NCBI RefSeq assembly: GCF_000025265.1
Contig: NC_013739.1
Coordinates: forward strand, 4,016,001 to 4,080,000
DNA from: Conexibacter woesei DSM 14684
GTDB lineage: Bacteria; Actinomycetota; Thermoleophilia; Solirubrobacterales; Solirubrobacteraceae
DNA: 64,000 nt
Direction: 5' to 3'
Part shown: positions 16,310-25,448 of the stretch, one piece after another
Numbering within the stretch: the first letter of the stretch is position 1
Layout: each line of letters starts with the position of its first letter
Program-made: the position numbers and the translations under genes
Notes under the pieces: model-generated
The model's input: the letters and a program-made list of their open reading frames with translations, nothing else
Told to the model about the DNA's origin: nothing
Databases searched by the model: none

Positions 16310-17218
16310 TTACGCCTGCCGCTCGCGGCGCAGCCCTTCGGCGAGGCGCGCGTCGGCGTCGAGCTGCCGGCGCCCCTCCAGCACGTCGCGCACGGCGAGG
16401 AACTCGGCCGCCTCGCGCACGTCGTGGATGCGGAAGACGTGGCCGCCCGCGTCGGCGCCCCAGGCGAGCGCGGCGAGCGTGCCGGCAAGTCGCTCGCGCG
16501 GCGGCCGGTCGGTGATCGCGCCGACGAAGTCCTTGCGCGAGACCGCCAGCAGCACCGGCCGTCCGAGCGCGAGCACGTCGTCCAGCCGTCGCAGCACCTC
16601 GACGGTCTGCGCCGGCGTCTTGCCGAAGTCCGGCCCGGGGTCGAGGATCAGCTGCTCGTCGGCGACGCCGTGGGCGCGCGCGAGCGCGATCCGCTCGCGC
16701 AGGAACGCGACGACGTCATCCGCCATACGACCGTCCATGCTCGGGTCGAGCAGCTTCTGCTTCGGGGCCGCGCGCGTGTGCATCAGCACCAGCGCCGCGC
16801 CGGTCGCGGCGCAGACGTCGGCGAGCGCAGGGTCGCGCAGGCCGCTGACGTCGTTGACGATGCGGGCGCCGGCGGCGATCGCCGCCGCGGCGACGGCCGG
16901 CTTGTAGGTGTCGACCGAGACGACCGCGCCGAGCTCGCCGGCGACGCGCTCGACCAGCGGGACGACACGCTCGATCTCCTCCGCGGGCTCGACCGCGGGC
17001 CTGTTCGTGACGCCGGACTCACCGCCGATGTCGATGATGTCGGCGCCCGCCGCGAGCAGCTCGGCGGCCAGCTCGACGCGCGCGTCGAGCGTCGGATAGC
17101 GGCCGTCGTCGGAGAACGAGTCGGGGGTCGCGTTGACGATCCCCATCAGCCACGGCCGCTCGCCGAGCCGCAGCGTGCGGTCGCCGGCGCGGACGTCGAG
17201 CGCGCGGGCGCCGCTCAT
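16310..17218 (-). CDS. folP: Dihydropteroate synthase
   Basis: A 302-residue TIM-barrel enzyme of folate synthesis that joins p-aminobenzoate to 6-hydroxymethyl-dihydropterin diphosphate. Signatures are MGIVNATPDSFSDDG, DIIDIGGES, VSVDTYKP, IVNDVSG, LILDPGPDFGKT and VSRKDFVGA, all normal sulfonamide-target motifs. ATG 17218 overlaps the stop of the upstream secreted-protein gene (ATGA), an odd coupling of an exported protein with a folate enzyme. No other folate genes are in the window. Confidence 0.93.
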   Translation of the reverse strand: MSGARALDVRAGDRTLRLGERPWLMGIVNATPDSFSDDGRYPTLDARVELAAELLAAGADIIDIGGESGVTNRPAVEPAEEIERVVPLVERVAGELGAVVSVDTYKPAVAAAAIAAGARIVNDVSGLRDPALADVCAATGAALVLMHTRAAPKQKLLDPSMDGRMADDVVAFLRERIALARAHGVADEQLILDPGPDFGKTPAQTVEVLRRLDDVLALGRPVLLAVSRKDFVGAITDRPPRERLAGTLAALAWGADAGGHVFRIHDVREAAEFLAVRDVLEGRRQLDADARLAEGLRRERQA

Positions 17219-19194
17219 GCCGCGCTCGCGTCGCCTCTGCTTCTGCCTCTGCCGCCTCTGCCTCTGGACGGCGCGGCGATCTTCAGCAGCTGTCTGGCGA
17301 CGGTGCGGTTGCCCGCCTTGTCGGTGACGGTCACCGTGACGGTGTAACGGCCCGCTCTCGCGTAGGCGTGCTGGCCGACGGTGCGGATTCTCTCGCGTCT
17401 CGTTCTGTCGCCCCAGTCGACGACGGCGTCGGCGACGCCGGAGGTCTCGGCGGGCTTGGCGCCCTTCGCCGGCTTCGGCGCGAGGTCCTGCGCTCTGAGC
17501 GCGAGCCGGAGCGTCGTCTCCGGACGGCGCGCGCCGGAGACCCGCAGCGTCGCGGTCGGCGCGACGGTGTCGACGCGGACGGTGCCGGCCTTCGCCGCGA
17601 ACGTCTGCCCGCGCCGGTCGGCGACGGTCACCTGCCAGCTGTGCACGCCCTGCGGCAGCGGCGTGCGCACGCGCAGCGAGGTGCGCGGCGTCGTCGCGAC
17701 CTCGGCGCCGTCGACCGTCACCTTGTAGGCGGCGCCCCACGCCTCCCGCGATCTCGTCCACTCGAGCACCGGACGGTCGGTCCGCTCGAAGCTCGCCGGG
17801 CGCGCCTTCGGCGCGAACGGTCCGGGCGGCTGGTCTATCGTCGAGACGGCGATCGACGCGCCCTGGAGCCACGCGACGACGATGTCGCCGTTGTCGTCGG
17901 CGGCCGCGTCGAGGCCGCGCGCGGCATCCGTCGCGCCGAGCGCGGGCACCGACAGCACCTGCTCCGGCTCGAAGTCTCTGCCGTTGAAGAAGCGGCCGCG
18001 CACGTCCGTCGCGCCGTCGGCGCCGGTGAACTGCCAGGCGACGAGCATCTTCAGCGGGGTCGCGGTGACGGGGACCGCGAACGTCGGTCTCGCGCTCTGT
18101 GCGATCGAGTCGACCTGGACGGGCGCGGTCGGCGTCAGGTCCGCACGCAGCGGCAGCGCGAACGAGATGTTGGTCGTGTCGTTGGCGGCCAGCACGATGC
18201 CCTGCCCGATTCCCCCGTTGGAGATGCGCGGCGTGACCGATCCCTGGCCCGTCCCGAAGTTGCCGCCGTCGACCGAGACCGCGTTCTCGAGTCTCGATCC
18301 GCGCAGGCGCCGGAAGACGACGCGCGAGCGCACCGCGCCGTTGACGCTGTAGACGGCGCGGAAGGCGATGCCGGTGAAGCTGTCGTCGTCCTGGATGCCG
18401 ACCTCGGGCAGGTCGGCCGCGCCCGGCTCGACGCCTTCGATCCCGCCGCCCGCGAGCGCGTCGGCGACGACGACGCTCGGTCGGGTGCCGACGGCGCGGC
18501 GCACGCGGACGCGCCCCGCCTCGCCCCAGGCGACGACCGCGACGCCGTCGGCGGAGGCGCCGACGCGGGGGCGACCGTTGCCGGCGCCGGCGTCGGCGTT
18601 GCCGTCGGCGTCGAAGGCGGTCGGGATCAGCGTCCACGGTCCGGCGTCTCTGGAATAGGCGACGCGGACGTCGTGGCCGCCGCCGCCCGGCGCGGTGAAC
18701 GCGAGGTAGCCCTTGCGGTTGACGCTGAGGTCGACATGCGGGTCCGACGCGCCGCCTGCGTTCCAGACCACCTGCGAGGACCAGCCCGTCGCCGAGGACG
18801 CGCGCGTGGCCGCGACGATGCTTCCGCCGTTGGCGAACACGACCGAGACGCGCCCGCCGTCGGCGGCCGAGACGTAGGGCTGCGAGGACGGGCTGCCGAG
18901 GCCGCCGTCGACGCGCTCCGGCCCGCTCCACACGCCGTTGACGAGCCGGCTGACGAAGATGTGGTCGGCACCGCCGTCCTCGACGGTGTAGACGATCGCG
19001 CCGGTGCCGTCGGGCGCGATGTCGACGTTGCCGAGGCTCTTCAACGTCGCCAGCGGGCCGACGACGACCTCCCCGCCGTACTGGCCCGCTCGTGCGGACC
19101 CGGTGCCGAGCAGCGCAGCGGCGAGCAGTGCGGCCGCCAGGACGGCGGCGAGCGGACGAGCGGGAAGCTGGCGGTGGCGTGCGATTCGCGGCAT
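17215..19194 (-). CDS. Large secreted beta-rich protein with PKD-like C-terminal domain and RG-rich tail
   Basis: A 659-residue exported protein. ATG 19194 gives a signal peptide (PLAAVLAAALLAAALLGTGSARA). Residues about 45-430 are repetitive beta sheet, like a BNR/propeller fold (VDIAPDGTGAIVYTVEDG, VVWNAGGASDPHVDLSVN). Then come two Ig-like domains and a PKD-like one (DWGDRTRR, then GQHAYARAGRYTVTVTVTD). The end is an Arg/Gly/Ser-rich tail (RGRGGRGRSRGD). Many arginines are AGA. It overlaps folP by 4 bases. Role unknown; a surface or matrix protein is inferred. Alternative start ATG 19218 adds 8 residues. Confidence 0.78.
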   Translation of the reverse strand: MPRIARHRQLPARPLAAVLAAALLAAALLGTGSARAGQYGGEVVVGPLATLKSLGNVDIAPDGTGAIVYTVEDGGADHIFVSRLVNGVWSGPERVDGGLGSPSSQPYVSAADGGRVSVVFANGGSIVAATRASSATGWSSQVVWNAGGASDPHVDLSVNRKGYLAFTAPGGGGHDVRVAYSRDAGPWTLIPTAFDADGNADAGAGNGRPRVGASADGVAVVAWGEAGRVRVRRAVGTRPSVVVADALAGGGIEGVEPGAADLPEVGIQDDDSFTGIAFRAVYSVNGAVRSRVVFRRLRGSRLENAVSVDGGNFGTGQGSVTPRISNGGIGQGIVLAANDTTNISFALPLRADLTPTAPVQVDSIAQSARPTFAVPVTATPLKMLVAWQFTGADGATDVRGRFFNGRDFEPEQVLSVPALGATDAARGLDAAADDNGDIVVAWLQGASIAVSTIDQPPGPFAPKARPASFERTDRPVLEWTRSREAWGAAYKVTVDGAEVATTPRTSLRVRTPLPQGVHSWQVTVADRRGQTFAAKAGTVRVDTVAPTATLRVSGARRPETTLRLALRAQDLAPKPAKGAKPAETSGVADAVVDWGDRTRRERIRTVGQHAYARAGRYTVTVTVTDKAGNRTVARQLLKIAAPSRGRGGRGRSRGDASAA

Positions 19195-19599
19195 GGAGAG
19201 GTCACCCGTTGACGGCATCGTGCGTTTCAACCGGTGAGGACCGCAGAAGTTACGCGGTCGGGCGGCGGCGTGTCTCGCACGTGCGCGAGAAGGCGGTGTT
19301 GCGAGGCCGGCTCCCATCGGCCCCGCTCCACCTTCCCCCTCTACTCCCGACATGCACGCGGCGCATCAGCTTCGTCGGCCCGCACCGCCGTTCCCCGAGG
19401 TGCGAACCATTGCTGCCCCGATGCACGGACGACGCTCGCACAGGCGCCGAGCGGCCGGAAGCTCATTGGTAAGAACGCTGACGTTCGAAATAGACGTGGG
19501 CGCCGAAACGCACGTGGCAAAGCGATTTAGCGCATGCGAAAGCGACCCGCGTCGCCGAACAGCATCGCCGTCTTGTCGACGTAGGACATCCGCTGCGAC
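19195..19599. other. 405-bp gap, less GC-rich, no gene seen
   Basis: I see no convincing coding region or RNA gene here. The part at about 19460-19570 is the most AT-rich. The gap holds the 3' flank of the B12-uptake operon (stop at 19600) and the promoter region of the minus-strand secreted-protein gene at 19194. Confidence 0.5.
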
Positions 19600-21318
19600 T
19601 CAACCGCGTGCGCGCTTGCGCACGACGAGCGCTCCGGCGCCCGCCGCGACGCCGATCGCGGCCGCGATCGGGACCAGCACGGCGGCGTCGGGACCATCGT
19701 CCGACGACGCCGTCGCGGCGCCTTCCTCCACGCGCGAGGAGCGGCCCACGGGCGCGAGCGGGAACGCTCTCTGCGCGAGCGCGACCGATGCCGCGCCGGT
19801 CACCCACACGGGTGTCTGGCGGCTCGTGCGCGAGAACTGCACGGCGCCGTCCGGGCCGACGAGCGAGCGCAGGTACGCGAGCGCAGAGCGCGAACCGCGT
19901 CTGCGAACGGTCGCCGGTCTGACGCCTGCGGCGACGAACGCCTGGATCGCCCAGCCGGTCGACTGCGCGTTGGAGGTGCCGCCCGGCAGCAGCGGGAAAC
20001 CGCCGTCGGGGTTCTGGTTGCGGCGCACGAACGCGACCGTGCGCGCGACCGTCGCGCCGTGGCCGCCGGCCGCCACGAGCGCCTGCGCGGCCGCGGCCGC
20101 GTCGTCGACGTCGCTGCCGCCGCCGCGGGTCGCGAAGCCGAAGCCGCCGTCACGGTTCTGCTGTCTGGCGAGCCACGCGGCGGCGGACCGCATGCGCGGG
20201 TTCGCTCTCGGCGTGCCGGCCGCGCGCAGCGCGAGGATCCCGAACGCCGTCAGGTTCGACTGCTGCAGCACCGAGCCGTCGCGCGCGAAGCGAGCGGTCA
20301 GCGCCGCGACGAGGTCCTGCCCGGCGAACGCGCGCGGTCTGAGGCCCGCGGCGGAGACGAGCAGGATCGTCCGCTCGAGGTCGCCGACGCGGTCGGCGCC
20401 GCCGCCGCGCACGAGCGCTCTCGCCTGGCGCGCGACGTAGTCGATCACGCTGTCGGGACCGCGCGCGACGTCGCGCGGGTTGACGCCTTGCGCCGCGAGC
20501 CCGAGACCCGCCCAGCCGCTGAAGAGATCGACCGACGACTGGCCGGGCGCGCCGCCGAAGCCGCCGTCGGCGTTCTGCGCCCGCTCCAGGTAGGAGACCG
20601 GCGTCGGTGCCGCGGCGGCACGGGCGCCGGAGGGCTTCGCGACGCCGCCCGCGACGAACGCGGCGAGCGCGAGCGCGGCGAGCGGCGCGGCGTGGGCGGG
20701 TCTGGTCGACGGCTTCCAAGTGAACTCGAAGCGAGTGCGGAAGCGCCGCAGCGTGCGCACGAGCGCGGGGCCGAAGACGAAGTAGAAGATGACGTTGCCT
20801 CCTGCATGGACGAGGTCCCACGGCAGCGAGACCGACTGATAGGCCGTGTAGCGCGGCCACAGGTCGACGTCGCCGTACGTCACGACGCTGCCGAAGTTGA
20901 CCACCACGCCGAAGCCGAGGCCGCAGAGGCCGCACGCGAGCGCGAGCGGGATCCGGCCGAGTCTGCCGCCGCTGAGCCACGCCAGCAGCGCGCCGAAGAC
21001 GCCGATCCCGCCCCACGCGAGCATCTGCCACGGCGTCCACGGGCCCTGCGTGAAGAAGAAGTTCGACGCGAAGCCGGAGACGGCGCCGACCGCGAAGCCG
21101 GGCGCGCCGCCGAAGACGTAGCCGGCCAGCAACACGATGTCGGTCGTCGGCTTGACGTTCGGTATCGCGGCGAAGGCGATCCGCCCGAGCACGGCGAGCG
21201 CCGCGAGCGTGCCGACGAGCGCCAGCACGCGCGAGGCCGGGTGCGAGCGCTCGTACCAGGCGAAGCCGCCGAGCAGCGCCGCGGCGAGCAGCAGGAACGA
21301 GGCGAGCTGCCAGCTCAT
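19600..21318 (-). CDS. ECF transporter S-component fused to an extracellular alpha/alpha-toroid and a C-terminal membrane anchor
   Basis: A 572-residue fusion. Residues 1-200 form about six membrane helices with the S-component look (RIAFAAIPNVKPTTDIVLLAG, then FASNFFFTQGPWTPWQML), so this is the substrate-binding subunit. About 209-236 is another hydrophobic, signal-like helix. Residues 240-515 form a squalene-cyclase/prenyltransferase-like alpha/alpha repeat with QNADGGF (248-254), QNRDGGF (387-393) and QNPDGGF (435-441). Residues 546-566 are a final membrane helix followed by RKRARG. Its place in a cobalamin-riboswitch operon points to vitamin B12 as substrate. The ATG overlaps the ATPase stop (ATGA). 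The toroid part is rich in AGA codons. Confidence 0.8.
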   Translation of the reverse strand: MSWQLASFLLLAAALLGGFAWYERSHPASRVLALVGTLAALAVLGRIAFAAIPNVKPTTDIVLLAGYVFGGAPGFAVGAVSGFASNFFFTQGPWTPWQMLAWGGIGVFGALLAWLSGGRLGRIPLALACGLCGLGFGVVVNFGSVVTYGDVDLWPRYTAYQSVSLPWDLVHAGGNVIFYFVFGPALVRTLRRFRTRFEFTWKPSTRPAHAAPLAALALAAFVAGGVAKPSGARAAAAPTPVSYLERAQNADGGFGGAPGQSSVDLFSGWAGLGLAAQGVNPRDVARGPDSVIDYVARQARALVRGGGADRVGDLERTILLVSAAGLRPRAFAGQDLVAALTARFARDGSVLQQSNLTAFGILALRAAGTPRANPRMRSAAAWLARQQNRDGGFGFATRGGGSDVDDAAAAAQALVAAGGHGATVARTVAFVRRNQNPDGGFPLLPGGTSNAQSTGWAIQAFVAAGVRPATVRRRGSRSALAYLRSLVGPDGAVQFSRTSRQTPVWVTGAASVALAQRAFPLAPVGRSSRVEEGAATASSDDGPDAAVLVPIAAAIGVAAGAGALVVRKRARG

Positions 21319-23060
21319 CGCGAAATCCTCGCTTGGCGGCTCGGATTCCGTGGCGGCTCGTTCTCCGGGCGGAGCGGCGGCGGCGGTGCGCCGAGGCGCC
21401 TGCGCACGAGCGCGGCGCCCGCCTCCGGGTCGAGCACGCCGCCGGCGCCGCCGAGGATGCGCGCCGTCTCGGTCGCGAAGTACCAGCCGCCGGAGAGCAC
21501 CTCGGACGCGGGGCCGTCCGCGATCGGCCGCCCGTCGCCGAGCAGCACGACGCGCTCCGCGAAGGCGGCGGCGAACTCCGGGTCGTGGGTCGCGACCAGC
21601 AGCGCGGTGCCGGTCGCGGCGAAGCGGGCGAGCAGGACAGCGAGGTCGGCCTTGTGCGCGCGGTCCATGCCGCGCGTCGGCTCGTCGAGGCAGAGCACGG
21701 CCGGCGGGTCCTCCTCCCCGCCGAGCACGATCGCGAGCGCGAGCCGCTGGCGCTCGCCGCCGGAGAGGTCGCGCGGGTGGCGGTCGGCGAAGGCGGCGAG
21801 GCCGGCGGCGGCGAGCGCGTCGGCCGGCGCCTCGTCTCCGACGCGCTCGTGCACGAGGTAGTCGTTCGGGTTCTGCAGCAGGAGCGCGACGCGGCCGGCC
21901 GCGTCGACCTTGCCGCGCGTCGGCTGCGCGAGCCCGGCGGCGTGGCGCAGCAGCGTCGACTTGCCCGCGCCGTTGCGGCCCATCAGCGCGACCCGCTCGC
22001 CGGGCGCGAGCGCGAGGTCGATCGCACGCAGGATCGTCGCGCCCTCGCGCGCCTCGAACCAGACGTTCTTGAAGCTCAGCGCGCGCTCGCTGCCGGAGCG
22101 GCCGCGCAGTCGCGCGATGGCGCGGGCGGGGCCGCCGGCGGTGGCGCTCGGCGTCTGGGGGGGCGAATTCGCGTGGCCGGTTCGCTCCCGGGTGGGTGGG
22201 AACTGCTCTCTTTCGTGCGGCTCGCGGTCTTCGAGCGCGCCGGCGGCGCGCAGGGTCGCGCGCGCCTGCTTGACGCCGACCGGCGGCGGGGTCAGGCCGG
22301 CGCGGGCGATCAGGCGGGCGCCGGGGGTCTCCAGCGCCGGGGCGGCGTCGGCGGCCCATGCGAGGAAGTCGCGCGGCGGGCCGTCGCAGGCGAGGCCGCC
22401 GTCGACGAGCGCGAGCACGCGGTCGGCGGAGGCGAGGCAGCGTTCGAGGCGGTGCTCGGCGAGGATGATCGTGGTCCCCCACTCCTCGTTGAGCCGCCGC
22501 AGCAGGCCGATCAGCTCGTCGCCGGCGACCGGGTCGAGCTGCGAGGTCGGCTCGTCGAGCAGCACCAGCCGCGGCCGGCCGGCGAGCGCGGCGCCGAGCG
22601 CGACCCGTTGCAGCTCGCCGCCGGACAGCTCGTGCGTCGGGCGCTCGAGCAGGTGCGCGACGCCGAGCGCCAGCGCCGCCTCCTCCACCCCGCGCGCGAC
22701 CGCCGCCGCCGGCTCGCCGCGGTTCTCCAGCGGGAACGCCAGCTCGCTGCGGACGGTCCCCATCACGACCTGCGTCTCCGGGTCCTGGAACAGCGACCCG
22801 ACCGCCGTCGCGAGCTGGCCGGGCCCGTGCGTGCGGACGTCGAACCCGGCGACGCGCAGCTCGCCCTCGATCTCGCCGCCGTGGAAGTGCGGCACGAGCC
22901 CGTTGGCGGCGCGCAGCAGCGTCGACTTGCCGCCGCCGGAGCGGCCGGCGAGGACGACGAACTCGCCGTCGCCGATCGTCAGCGTGACGTCGCGCAGCGC
23001 GGGCGCGGCGGCGCCGGGATAGCTGTAGGTGACGCGCTCGAGCGCGAGCACGGCGGTCAT
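21315..23060 (-). CDS. Fused double ECF ATPase (EcfA-EcfA')
   Basis: One 581-residue chain carries both ABC ATPases of an ECF importer. Domain 1 has Walker A GRSGGGKST (39-47), signature LSGGE (145-149), Walker B LVLLDE (165-170) and a switch His in AEHRLE. A linker of about 100 residues (about 240-340) is Pro/Arg-rich. Domain 2 has Walker A GRNGAGKST (361-369), signature LSGGE (432-436), Walker B VLCLDE and VATHDPEF. All catalytic motifs are intact in both halves. The start overlaps the EcfT stop (ATGA). The C-terminal tail after about 560 is unconserved. Confidence 0.9.
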   Translation of the reverse strand: MTAVLALERVTYSYPGAAAPALRDVTLTIGDGEFVVLAGRSGGGKSTLLRAANGLVPHFHGGEIEGELRVAGFDVRTHGPGQLATAVGSLFQDPETQVVMGTVRSELAFPLENRGEPAAAVARGVEEAALALGVAHLLERPTHELSGGELQRVALGAALAGRPRLVLLDEPTSQLDPVAGDELIGLLRRLNEEWGTTIILAEHRLERCLASADRVLALVDGGLACDGPPRDFLAWAADAAPALETPGARLIARAGLTPPPVGVKQARATLRAAGALEDREPHEREQFPPTRERTGHANSPPQTPSATAGGPARAIARLRGRSGSERALSFKNVWFEAREGATILRAIDLALAPGERVALMGRNGAGKSTLLRHAAGLAQPTRGKVDAAGRVALLLQNPNDYLVHERVGDEAPADALAAAGLAAFADRHPRDLSGGERQRLALAIVLGGEEDPPAVLCLDEPTRGMDRAHKADLAVLLARFAATGTALLVATHDPEFAAAFAERVVLLGDGRPIADGPASEVLSGGWYFATETARILGGAGGVLDPEAGAALVRRRLGAPPPPLRPENEPPRNPSRQARISR

Positions 23061-23992
23061 CGGTCTGCCTCCGCGGAACGCGAAGGAGCCGCAGGCGAGT
23101 TCGCGGAGGGGAACCGAGCGCTCTGCGCGAGCGTTCCCCCGATTCCCTTGCGATCGAGGAACGGCAGCAGCGACACGACCACGAACGCCGCCGCGAACGT
23201 GAACGTCGCCACGCTCCAGCTGCCCTCTATCAGCGGGTACGCCTCGAACGCGGCAGCGCCGGCGAGCCGGCCGCCGACCGCCAGCGCCAGCACGGCCAGC
23301 GCCGCGGCGCCGAACGCGAGGTCGTGCCGCGACCACGGCCGCCGCATGCGCGGCGGGCGGCGCAGCGCGCCGTAGCCGCGCACCTCCAGCGCCGCCGCGA
23401 CCTCGACGGCGCGGTCGAGCGCGCCGCCGGCGACCGCGCGCACGAGCGTCAGCCGCGACGGCGGGATCCCGGGGCGGCAGCGTTGCGCGTCGGCGATCCG
23501 CTGCCCGTCGCGCTGCAGCACCGGCACCATCCGCGTCGCGAGCGTCGCCGTCAGCGCCGAACGCATCGAGACGCGCCGGAACAGCCGCAGCAGCTCGTCG
23601 GGGTCGACGACGAACGTGAAGAGCGCGAAGCAGACGATCATCGCGAGCGCGCGCAGCCCGAGCAGGCCGCCGTAGACGACGGCCTCGAGCGTGATGTCGA
23701 GCCGCCCGATCAGCGGCGGCTCGAACCAGGCGATCACGGTCAGCCCCTGGTGCGAGACGAGCGGGTTCAGCAGCGCGATCACGAGCGTGAACGGGATCGC
23801 GTAGAGCAGCGTGCGGCGCAGCTCGCGCCCGACGCCGGCGGCGAGGCCGGCCCCGAGCGCGGCGACGAGCACCGCGCCCAGCACCAGCGGGTGGTCGTAC
23901 AGCAGCGCGGTCAGCGCGAGCGCGGCGCAGAGCCCGCAGCCGACGGCCGCGCGGGCGGCGTGCAGCGGGCTTGCGCGGCGGCGGTAGCCCAT
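23057..23992 (-). CDS. ECF transporter transmembrane coupling protein EcfT
   Basis: A 311-residue membrane protein that couples the ATPases to the S-component. Several hydrophobic helices surround the cytoplasmic coupling part, with the Ala-Arg-Gly type motif seen as ALEVRGYG (LEVRGYGALRR); other family stretches are YAIPFTLVIALLNPLVSH and RALAMIVCFALFTFVVDPDELL. The ATG at 23992 shares one base with the stop of the upstream DUF4430 gene (TGATG), and its stop overlaps the ATPase start. The last 40 residues are a soluble tail. Confidence 0.85.
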   Translation of the reverse strand: MGYRRRASPLHAARAAVGCGLCAALALTALLYDHPLVLGAVLVAALGAGLAAGVGRELRRTLLYAIPFTLVIALLNPLVSHQGLTVIAWFEPPLIGRLDITLEAVVYGGLLGLRALAMIVCFALFTFVVDPDELLRLFRRVSMRSALTATLATRMVPVLQRDGQRIADAQRCRPGIPPSRLTLVRAVAGGALDRAVEVAAALEVRGYGALRRPPRMRRPWSRHDLAFGAAALAVLALAVGGRLAGAAAFEAYPLIEGSWSVATFTFAAAFVVVSLLPFLDRKGIGGTLAQSARFPSANSPAAPSRSAEADR

Positions 23993-24933
23993 CAGCGCAG
24001 CAGCGGCAGGCCGACGTCGCCGCCGGCGGCGTCGGTGGCGAGCGCGAATCTGTTTCTGAGCCGCTGCGGGACGAGCGCGTCCGCGGCGGCGGCGACGCCC
24101 TCCAGGTCGGTCCCGGTGACCGCCCACGTCGGCACCTGCTCGCCGAGCTTCGTCGCGGCGACGAGGCCGGCGCCGGCACCGACCGTTCTGGCGGTGCGGC
24201 CCTGCTCGTCGAGCAGCTCCAGCTGTCTGCCGTCGGCGTCGAATCTGGCGAACACGCCGGAGACGATCGGCCCTCTGTCGAGCTGCCGCAGCGCCTGGTC
24301 TCTGCGCAGCGACTCCCAGTCGCCGACGAGCACGCGCAGCACCTCGGTCTCGACGTTCGTGCCGAGCGTCTGCCGCGAGGCGAGCACGCCCGCGTCCGAC
24401 AGCTGCTGGGAGACGACCGAGCAGGCGTCCTCGGCGTCGCTGTCGCACTGCAGCACGACCGGGTAGCGCTTGCCCTCCGCGCCGTGCGCGAACGGCTCCG
24501 GGAACTGGCCGACGACGGCGCCGATGTTCTGCGCGCCTCTCCAGTCGTGGCGGTCCCACCAGACGCTGTCGCCGCCGTGCACGTCGACGTCGGCCGCGCC
24601 GGTGTCGGAGAGGATCCCGTTGACGTAGAAGAACCAGTCGTACTGGCCGTCCTTGCTGCCCTCGAGACCGTCGATCGCCTGCACGAAGCCGCCGCCGTAG
24701 CGCGTCTCGACGTCGAAGTTGCGCTGCGTCAGCCGCATCGCGGTCTCGTTGCCGGGCAGCTCCTGAACGATCCTCGCGCCGACGACTCTGGCGCCGAAGT
24801 CCTCGGTCACGAGCACGCGCGCGCCGCCGCCGTCTCTGCTGCCGCTGCCGAGGCCGAAGCCGGTGACGGCCGTCAGCACGATCACCAGAAGCGTGCCGGC
24901 GGCGAGCAGGAACAGCGGGAGGTAGCGCCTCAC
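23992..24933 (-). CDS. Membrane-anchored DUF4430 (transcobalamin-like) protein
   Basis: A 313-residue protein with an N-terminal membrane helix (about 4-29, YLPLFLLAAGTLLVIVLTAV), an outside DUF4430-type domain at about 40-130 (FGARVVGARIVQEL, then DGQYDWFFYVNGILSD and HGGDSVWWDRHDW), and a further alpha/beta region with two cysteines (LQCDSDAEDACSV) not known to me. DUF4430 is the fold of the C-terminal domain of eukaryotic B12 carriers. GTG 24933 overlaps the upstream stop (GTGA). AGA codons are common. It probably captures or passes cobalamin to the S-component; this is inference. Confidence 0.72.
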   Translation of the reverse strand: MRRYLPLFLLAAGTLLVIVLTAVTGFGLGSGSRDGGGARVLVTEDFGARVVGARIVQELPGNETAMRLTQRNFDVETRYGGGFVQAIDGLEGSKDGQYDWFFYVNGILSDTGAADVDVHGGDSVWWDRHDWRGAQNIGAVVGQFPEPFAHGAEGKRYPVVLQCDSDAEDACSVVSQQLSDAGVLASRQTLGTNVETEVLRVLVGDWESLRRDQALRQLDRGPIVSGVFARFDADGRQLELLDEQGRTARTVGAGAGLVAATKLGEQVPTWAVTGTDLEGVAAAADALVPQRLRNRFALATDAAGGDVGLPLLR

Positions 24934-25448
24934 GGGACTCTCTTCTCGCACGCGCCGGCCTTGCGGCACCAGTACCAGGTGACGCGCTGGCCGCTGCGCA
25001 GGGCGCCGCTGCCGAACGGCCCGAGCGGATCGGCCGCGCCGGCCGTCCCGACCCTGCCGTTGACCGCGTAGACCCAACCGGACTGGCCGCTGCGGCGGTC
25101 GGGGCCGATCTGCGTCACGTAGAGGCCGCCGCCGTCGGCGGCGCGGCGCGAGCAGGAGCCGTAGTCGGAGACGCGGACCGCCGGCCCGCCGGCGCGGCGG
25201 GCGGCGAGCAGCGCCGCCAGCGGCGTGCCGGCGGCGACCGCGCAGCGCTTGCGCCCGACGGCGACGGTCGTCGCCGACGCCGTGACCGTGCGCGTGCCCA
25301 GCAGCGTGCGCGCTCTGCCGACGATCTTCGTCTGCACCCTCGGAGCGGTGGCCGCGCCCGCTGCGGACGGCGCGAGCGCGGGCAGCAGCAGCGCCGCCGC
25401 AGCCGTCGCTGCGAGCGTCGCGCAGAGCGTGCGCGGCCGGCGGCTCAC
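24930..25448 (-). CDS. Secreted DUF4430-like protein, short
   Basis: A 172-residue exported protein with a signal peptide (LAATAAAALLLPALAPSAAGA) and a short DUF4430-type domain: a first strand region, a DYGSCSRR cysteine stretch, then SGWVYAVNGRVGTAGA and a RSGQRVTWYWCRK ending. The W-Y-x-x-N-G pattern matches the family's ligand-facing strand. GTG 25448 overlaps the stop of the preceding DUF4430 gene. It has four cysteines in the mature part that could form disulfides. It is the second gene of the riboswitch operon. Confidence 0.68.
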   Translation of the reverse strand: MSRRPRTLCATLAATAAAALLLPALAPSAAGAATAPRVQTKIVGRARTLLGTRTVTASATTVAVGRKRCAVAAGTPLAALLAARRAGGPAVRVSDYGSCSRRAADGGGLYVTQIGPDRRSGQSGWVYAVNGRVGTAGAADPLGPFGSGALRSGQRVTWYWCRKAGACEKRVP

